Shown here: positions 59,601-64,000 of the stretch, one piece after another | How positions within the stretch are numbered: position 1 is the stretch's first letter | How the letters are laid out: each line of letters opens with the position of its first letter | Virus record (IMG/VR): IMGVR_UViG_3300025141_000075 | Location: 1-64,000 of that record | Direction: 5' to 3' (one strand) | Source: a virus | Length of the DNA stretch: 64,000 nt | Position numbers and translations under genes: made by a program | Notes under the pieces: generated by a model | Database searches by the model: none | What the model was told of the DNA's origin: nothing | The model's input: the letters and a program-made list of their open reading frames with translations, nothing else

Positions 59601-62600
59601 TTCTACATCAATATCCGTATATTCTTCGGCGCCTATTCCAAACCATCCGCCGGAGGTTTTACCTTTTCTAATGAATCCAAGCTCTTCATAATTTTGATAA
59701 AATATTTCAGTATCTGCTACATCCATAGTTGCTCTGAAATCATGGTTATCCGGCAATTGTCGGAATTCGCCTTGAAGTTGTTTGGCTATAGTTTTTGGGT
59801 ATGCACCATATTGATCTTCGTGGCCGGCCCACGCGCTTTTCTCTGTGGGCGGGTTATTCGGGGTATAAGGAACATAATAATCGACATATCTAGTGAACCC
59901 AAAGATGCTTGAGAATGTTGTCATATCACTGTGATTTGAATATGGTCTCCCCATCGTATCTGACAGTACCATATTCAACCAACCCCACTGATGGGCCCTA
60001 TCATGACCTTCACCCATCATATCGCGATAGAAGGCGGCTTCTATTGCAGAAAATGCTGCTTTTGATGTGCCGGTCACCGATTCTCGGAGGACAGGTGGGT
60101 CGTATGGTAATATACCATCATCACAAGTTGGTTCAGTTGACATGATAGGCGGCATATTTTCATCCAACCAAGCAGGAACTCCTTTTTGAAAAATGTCTCC
60201 AATATCCTGTAATTCTTGCTTGAGGGTGTCACGGCCGGCATCACAAAGACGTTGGATTTGATTCGGTGAGGCGCGACCGGTGAGCAGCTGGGCACGAGTA
60301 GAACAAAATTCTTCTACTTCTTCCGGTGTAGCGCAGAGACTAGGATTGGCTGGCATCATGTCGTCATCTTCTAGCATGCCTCTAAACTTATTAAGTTCAT
60401 CTCTGGCTTCAAGTGGCATCAATTTACCAATATTTTCAAAGAAAGCTGCAGCCTTACTACGATTACCGAATGTGCTAGCATATTCTGGGTATTCAAATTC
60501 AACAAGACTTTCTAAAACATTTAAGAATGTACTAGATGCATCTCCAGAAACCGCGTCGGTTAACTCTTTACGAGTTACAGCCGAAGATAGGTCTTCAACA
60601 AAGTTGGTAATTTTTTCTTTGTCTGAGAATGCCGCAGAGCCATCGCCGAAGCTTTGGAAGATACCTTGAACTGTTTCTTCTATTTCTGCTGGATCTGAAT
60701 CTGGACCACAAATCGCATCTTTAACAACGTCATGGAAACTTTTTGGCGAACCAGTAAGAGCATTTGCGACTGTAGCACCAACAATTTCTAAAGCTTTACA
60801 AAGAGCATCTGATAGTAATTGGCATAACCAAACCATCAAATTCATAATAATAATGATGAGCAATTGTTGTAAAATTTTCTTTGCTAGCCATAAAAGAAAT
60901 GCCAAAATGTCATCTAACTTCGGAATCCACGCAAACAAGTTATCTATTCTTGGCAAGCCAATGGCCCACTTACCTTTACAAAATGGAAGTGCTAAATCAC
61001 CCAAGAAATCAGCCAATGTTGGATTGAATAATGGTGGACGTGGGCAATCCAAAGTAGCAATCAAGTATTTAATTATCGGGGCGCCGGGAATGTCATCAAG
61101 CATCTTTACCAAGTCTGTGAGATTATCAGAGTATTCTTCAATCAACAAACTGACGTATGCTTCCATAACAATGCTTGGGTTCAAATCGTCACCAATACCC
61201 TTCACTTGTGCTGCGACCGTTGCTCTAGATAGTTGGGATTCTTGGCTGCCCTTTCTGGGTGTGCCCGCTGGTGAGAAATCAGACAAGGGGCCTTCTCTCA
61301 TATAATTTCTTTTTTGTTCCTCAACTATTTCTTTATTCTCCCAAGGTTTTTCAATTGTGATGCTTTTAGCAAATAAGGGTGCTCCATGAGGTACTCCCGA
61401 ACTTCCATCTCTATTTCTGGTTTCAATAGAGTCGGACAAATTCTGACCCGGCGAGCCTTCACTGAAGATATTGCCGGAAGCTAATTTTTGTTTAACCATG
61501 GCATCAAGCTTAGCTTGTTTATCAGGAGGTAAGCCAACAAATAAGAATCCAAAATCTTCAATATTCATGGCTCTTAACGCCGACCTTACTGCGGCCGCTA
61601 CGAGTTCTTCAAAAGTAAGACCTGAAAACAAACATTCGATAACGTCAAGCATCATATCCATTAGAAAACACAGTAAGGCAGGATCTAGACCATGGAACCA
61701 AATTTTATCCAACATCTGCTGCCCTGTTCCGCCGGCGATTGAAGACATCCTCGCACACATGCCAGCAAATAGCATATCTTTGTCTTTAATTTCACCAAAT
61801 GCCTGTTGTTGGGCATATTGGAATATCGTCTTTTCTCTTTCCTCTAGAGGTAGGTCAGGGTTTCCTCCGGGGTCTTGTACTTTTCCGATCTTAAAGTCTT
61901 CTTGGAGCATTTCGCGATAATCACCAAGACATAAAGACTTGTGGAATTGGGCGGCGAGAGCATCTCCCATGTCGAAAATATCATCTTTGATATCTTGACC
62001 CAGTTGTTTAAACTCAGCCTCTAGATTATCGCCAATGCACCCCATAATTGTTTTTTCTGCATCTCCAGAGTCTGATGAGTCGGATAATTTCACTGGATCT
62101 GCAACTTTGACGCTTTTGATGGGTGGGTAAGTATAATTGACCACTGTATCTAGCCATGGTTTTGGTGCCCGGGCCTGAGCATCTCTTAGGAGTTCACCTT
62201 GGTGCGCAAAGTATGAGACAGCGGTGGGGTCATTCCATCCCATTTTAGAGTTCAGAACACTAAGTTTAGCTGGACCGAAGACTTTTGCATCACAGCCGCC
62301 CTGCAGGTGAACTTTCATTTTCTTTAATTCATATTCGTGTGTGAAAGTGAAATCAATTTTTGTCGCGACGGACCAATGCATATTAAAAAACATAGGGAAT
62401 GGGCGTAAGAAAATATCATATCTTTGCAGAAAATGATCCAACGCTGGAACCATTCGTTCTGTAATTGATTTACCAAAGGGCGCAGAATCACCATATAGGT
62501 CAAGATTAAAGACGCCACCTTTTATAAAGAATAAATTCTTACCCTCTATAGCACGATACACTTTTAAATTACTTGAATAATAATCCAATGCTCTTCTAAC

Positions 62601-63176
62601 ACGGATCATATTACCTATTAACTTTGAGGCGAACAAGGTTACATCAATGTCGTCAGTATTGGGCTCTTCTTCTTCATCATTATATGGGGCTTCTGGAAGC
62701 TCTGCAATTGTACTATGAGGCACTGAGTATAGAAATTTAAGATGAGACATTGGGCGAGCATCTAGTTCCCAATCTGACCACTCCATAGCATCTACTATTT
62801 TTTTAATTGAGGTTTCACTCGCATCTTTGTTGTAATATCCAGCGAGTGTTTCGGCAGCGTTATCCTTAAAAATTTCGGCTCGTTCTTCTAAAACTATTTG
62901 GGCTTGTTCTTCAGTTGCATTGGGTCCGAATTTTTCATATGCACCAGTATCAGTATAGGGAGTTGGATATGTTATTTGGTATACACATCTCCTTTCATTC
63001 AAAAACGGATCATTCTTGCTTCTAGGGCGCCATCGCGGTACCAAAGCTGTTGGTTTTGGTATGCATGATGGACACTTTGGTGCCTGAATTGGTATTTGCG
63101 GAGTACAGACATCCGGTAAACCATCATTGTTCTTATCTTGATATTTTAAAAATTTTGAAACTTCCCAATTTGACAT
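56664..63176 (-). CDS. Giant baseplate/tail protein with hydrophobic segment and Ca-binding-type motif (2170 aa)
   Basis: The N-terminus has DKNNDGLPDVC (residues 14-24), the D-x-N-x-D-G-x-x-D-x-C pattern of thrombospondin type 3/dockerin calcium loops, next to CPSCIPKP. Residues ~510-560 and especially ~750-800 (ILAFLLWLAKKILQQLLIII, then MNLMVWLCQLL) are strongly hydrophobic. The C-terminal half is a mixture of helices and strands ending in the basic LRHIPWHKRKMLRSNPFNAN. It lies immediately before the gp25-like gene. Tape-measure proteins also carry hydrophobic segments and precede baseplate genes, but they are mainly helical and this is not. I call it a baseplate or hub protein. Confidence 0.75.
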   Translation of the reverse strand: MSNWEVSKFLKYQDKNNDGLPDVCTPQIPIQAPKCPSCIPKPTALVPRWRPRSKNDPFLNERRCVYQITYPTPYTDTGAYEKFGPNATEEQAQIVLEERAEIFKDNAAETLAGYYNKDASETSIKKIVDAMEWSDWELDARPMSHLKFLYSVPHSTIAELPEAPYNDEEEEPNTDDIDVTLFASKLIGNMIRVRRALDYYSSNLKVYRAIEGKNLFFIKGGVFNLDLYGDSAPFGKSITERMVPALDHFLQRYDIFLRPFPMFFNMHWSVATKIDFTFTHEYELKKMKVHLQGGCDAKVFGPAKLSVLNSKMGWNDPTAVSYFAHQGELLRDAQARAPKPWLDTVVNYTYPPIKSVKVADPVKLSDSSDSGDAEKTIMGCIGDNLEAEFKQLGQDIKDDIFDMGDALAAQFHKSLCLGDYREMLQEDFKIGKVQDPGGNPDLPLEEREKTIFQYAQQQAFGEIKDKDMLFAGMCARMSSIAGGTGQQMLDKIWFHGLDPALLCFLMDMMLDVIECLFSGLTFEELVAAAVRSALRAMNIEDFGFLFVGLPPDKQAKLDAMVKQKLASGNIFSEGSPGQNLSDSIETRNRDGSSGVPHGAPLFAKSITIEKPWENKEIVEEQKRNYMREGPLSDFSPAGTPRKGSQESQLSRATVAAQVKGIGDDLNPSIVMEAYVSLLIEEYSDNLTDLVKMLDDIPGAPIIKYLIATLDCPRPPLFNPTLADFLGDLALPFCKGKWAIGLPRIDNLFAWIPKLDDILAFLLWLAKKILQQLLIIIIMNLMVWLCQLLSDALCKALEIVGATVANALTGSPKSFHDVVKDAICGPDSDPAEIEETVQGIFQSFGDGSAAFSDKEKITNFVEDLSSAVTRKELTDAVSGDASSTFLNVLESLVEFEYPEYASTFGNRSKAAAFFENIGKLMPLEARDELNKFRGMLEDDDMMPANPSLCATPEEVEEFCSTRAQLLTGRASPNQIQRLCDAGRDTLKQELQDIGDIFQKGVPAWLDENMPPIMSTEPTCDDGILPYDPPVLRESVTGTSKAAFSAIEAAFYRDMMGEGHDRAHQWGWLNMVLSDTMGRPYSNHSDMTTFSSIFGFTRYVDYYVPYTPNNPPTEKSAWAGHEDQYGAYPKTIAKQLQGEFRQLPDNHDFRATMDVADTEIFYQNYEELGFIRKGKTSGGWFGIGAEEYTDIDVELTILPDHGYNVKPIVEWGDQRVKFMKYARKRTPDLSLSYRDGGYFGTPETVNDHEVFTYGFDIELFTNDIRKEDGEFYWRPGDTSRMVVHKTIDNSSPSSGDNFFIAGEKEQETRGGDAPWQPITWQEYEFIAKDNVLDDNPLVGTGHYIKFDQALTDPINATLVPPQLVLLGEMATKAALGQTMATGRLETVYNDTMNKIWKALSAEIVDNEPAFRYGAAADSITKSQIDYGFEENGEFLTVFEYIMKRIEEDSDWKMRTLPLGISRMQFEAENKEGPENRVFYLDPKDYGGKNVNPPFYIKSPSASGWLGMAQALYPEHSACEPRSKPFVDFEEIKNSIDVSYSKIAEDKRLQKNPKCVSEKPYNRILHRAPKSTIEAVVKAACRVFGSMEMIKAYPVISKFAPDFKENYSNLFASYIVEVMEEGLKDAQNDIMEMFTSFKDDEFWYAFLEQAVQTYARLVETGDIREPSEEIVAALERMENFEMSYKMPSRQDFKMAKLIGDTSRKESFKNYRYEKVLEGVQATEDDAKIILTEFVSIELDSLGEAFEKSLTIAKMEGIDSMYRNLGYYVLQNLSSNTQLDLHKTILEEPIGFPEEETSGLYTIGGELIYPDGNSYVGYYHVHRNEEDKIIFMEGEEHTDSDHEVLEPLANRVKLPIGGIGSLVSAVDDPTKPFMAETYMLIDNEEYTVEAGMAKLRQADATKNISEVYPGTMKLRTAPVTDADGRTTDQVVGIEGKLGVRYGLKFTLVMDTRKRVLLHTEVDALDVPIGKIPPLEYDSKLMYCLINNLIDEPAFQLLFKYVFPIPKFISSLAIYSAMGFIPSIGEVQRNVINSDIDEKPGMSIETSMDENDQIVYSLVDGADGWAQKWQRYPGFARGYGKHLLHFDNWDRSELYYTKSKIKAMFKTNYFHRKFDPSKNAGAGGLGIGKLNKPYHLQNYKSMFVSNAALRHIPWHKRKMLRSNPFNANGDICKKE

Positions 63177-63187
63177 TTTATTCTCTC

Positions 63188-64000
63188 TTATGTTGCCCTA
63201 ATGCTTCTACTGCCAATAAATTTATATCCGCCATGTTCTAAGTGATCAAAATCTATGGCCATCCGCTGTGCGCGAGAGTGATATAAACCATTTTGACCCA
63301 GAATCATAATTATCTGTCCAAGAACACCCACGAGAACCTGAACAATTATGTTGAGGATAGCCATGAAACTAAACGGGAGCGGAGTATAAGTTACACTAAG
63401 ATTCATAATGATCGTGCAAATAGCTTGTAATAAGATTGATTGGTTTGTAACGGAGCTATATAAATCATCAGTTAACGCGCTAACTTCCTTTAAATAGTCT
63501 CTAATATTATATGTTTTACAAACGGGTTGAAGATCCAACAATTGTTCTGGAATGTTCCACGGATTCCACACGTACCGGTCACCGTTGAAAGCACCAGCAA
63601 TCATATCAATTCCGCCCGCAACGGGAAGCTTCCCGCCTTTTGATGTTGTTTCTCCGCGAATACCGAACCCTCTAACATTGTTACCGCCACCGGTGCAGAT
63701 TTTAATACCGGTGCGACCCATAATCCTCGTTTGGTCTGATTTGATCGCCACAGTTGAGACACCTTTTGGGTTTCCGACAATACCTTCAACTAAACCGAAA
63801 TTTTGATCTACGTTGGTTGTTTCACATATATAAATTCTTGCAGCATCAGCAAAGAAATTATTGTCGACGTAAGTTCCGGGTGGCACACCATCTCCTTTGT
63901 TGACCGAAGCCATGCGACCCACTACCAGATCAATTCTAGAAGATCCAATACTTTTATTTTGATGACCGGTCCAGCCGCGAGCGCCGAAGCCGGAGCCACG
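63188..64000 (-). CDS. Spike/hub-like structural protein, 5' end outside the window
   Basis: The frame is open to the window edge; the first visible codons read RGSGFGARGWTGHQNKSIGS. An internal GTG at 63922 (VGRMASVNKG) would give 244 residues, but the upstream coding similarity suggests the gene starts outside. FFADAARIYICE and KSDQTRIMGRTGIKICTGGG resemble the repeating strands of phage baseplate spikes (gp5/VgrG beta-helix, SDxxRxxGRxGIKIxTG). The C-terminal ~90 residues hold a long hydrophobic segment (AICTIIMNLS to GVLGQIIMILG). The stop lies 11 bases before the 2170-residue gene. The spike assignment is tentative. Confidence 0.65.
   Translation of the reverse strand, partial: RGSGFGARGWTGHQNKSIGSSRIDLVVGRMASVNKGDGVPPGTYVDNNFFADAARIYICETTNVDQNFGLVEGIVGNPKGVSTVAIKSDQTRIMGRTGIKICTGGGNNVRGFGIRGETTSKGGKLPVAGGIDMIAGAFNGDRYVWNPWNIPEQLLDLQPVCKTYNIRDYLKEVSALTDDLYSSVTNQSILLQAICTIIMNLSVTYTPLPFSFMAILNIIVQVLVGVLGQIIMILGQNGLYHSRAQRMAIDFDHLEHGGYKFIGSRSIRAT

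Noticed and set aside
56664-63176. Tape measure protein
   Set aside because: Size and hydrophobic segment fit, but the sequence is rich in aromatic and proline residues with mixed secondary structure rather than long helices, so I left it as a baseplate/tail protein.
63491-63498. Eighth exact ACTATTTA copy
   Set aside because: It lies well inside coding sequence (Asp-Tyr-Leu-Lys codons) about 300 bases from the next start, so I treat it as chance.
1-64000. tRNA genes
   Set aside because: I looked in the gaps, all under 200 bases, and saw no cloverleaf with a TTCRANNC arm; a covariance-model search would be decisive.

Overview
This window looks like the interior of a large, tailed (contractile-tail, T4-like) bacteriophage genome. 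Every convincing gene lies on the minus strand, so transcription runs from position 64000 towards 1. Diagnostic genes are a T4 gp17-type large terminase, a gp20-type portal, a gp21-type prohead protease, and gp25-like and gp6/J-like baseplate proteins. Coding density is very high: neighbouring genes commonly overlap by ATGA or TAATG, and no stretch over 300 bases lacks a gene. No rRNA, tRNA, CRISPR array, integrase or insertion sequence was seen. Major capsid, tail tube and tail sheath genes were not recognised here and probably lie outside. Clear Shine-Dalgarno sequences and spanin-like genes fit a Gram-negative host. The style of the genes (bS21, Mre11-Rad50, LamG-bearing structural proteins) resembles uncultivated marine myoviruses, but the host cannot be named from the sequence.

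Layout in transcription order. (1) 64000-27382: a baseplate and tail-appendage block. It holds a partial spike/hub-like gene, a 2170-residue protein, gp25-like and gp6/J-like wedge proteins, a 512-residue protein, a 4034-residue LamG-bearing protein with a polyproline tail, and eight further structural proteins, including two paralogous pairs. (2) 27382-20268: a nucleic-acid and accessory block with a small HExxH protein, a RuvC-like nuclease, a SlyD-type FKBP with a SAP-like tail, a DnaG-type primase, a single-chain Mre11-Rad50 fusion and small proteins. This is the only part where I see good sigma70-like promoters (three), plus a strong terminator. (3) 20256-18096: an FtsZ/tubulin-like GTPase, a ParB/sulfiredoxin-fold-like protein and a 95-residue protein, tightly coupled, with a 26-base junction repeat used twice. 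(4) 18096-16550: a small basic protein, holin-like and spanin-like membrane proteins, and a zinc-ribbon-like protein. (5) 16569-5146: the head and packaging block: terminase, portal, several conserved unknowns, the prohead protease, scaffold-like proteins and a phage-encoded ribosomal protein bS21. (6) 5142-1: an array of four tail-fibre-like genes, three with a common C-terminal module, and a terminator before the last.

The most interesting systems are: (a) two families of short N-terminal leaders, ENWxxFIxE-like and LKQIIxEE-like, on at least eight otherwise unrelated proteins. They end in the [I/L]-x-E pattern recognised by T4-type prohead proteases, and such a protease is encoded here, which suggests a capsid-targeting or propeptide system; (b) a phage tubulin/FtsZ homologue coupled to a ParB-fold-like protein with a shared C-terminal heptapeptide; (c) a recurrent octamer, ACTATTTA on the coding strand, just upstream of seven genes, a candidate late promoter element distinct from the sigma70-like promoters of the replication block.
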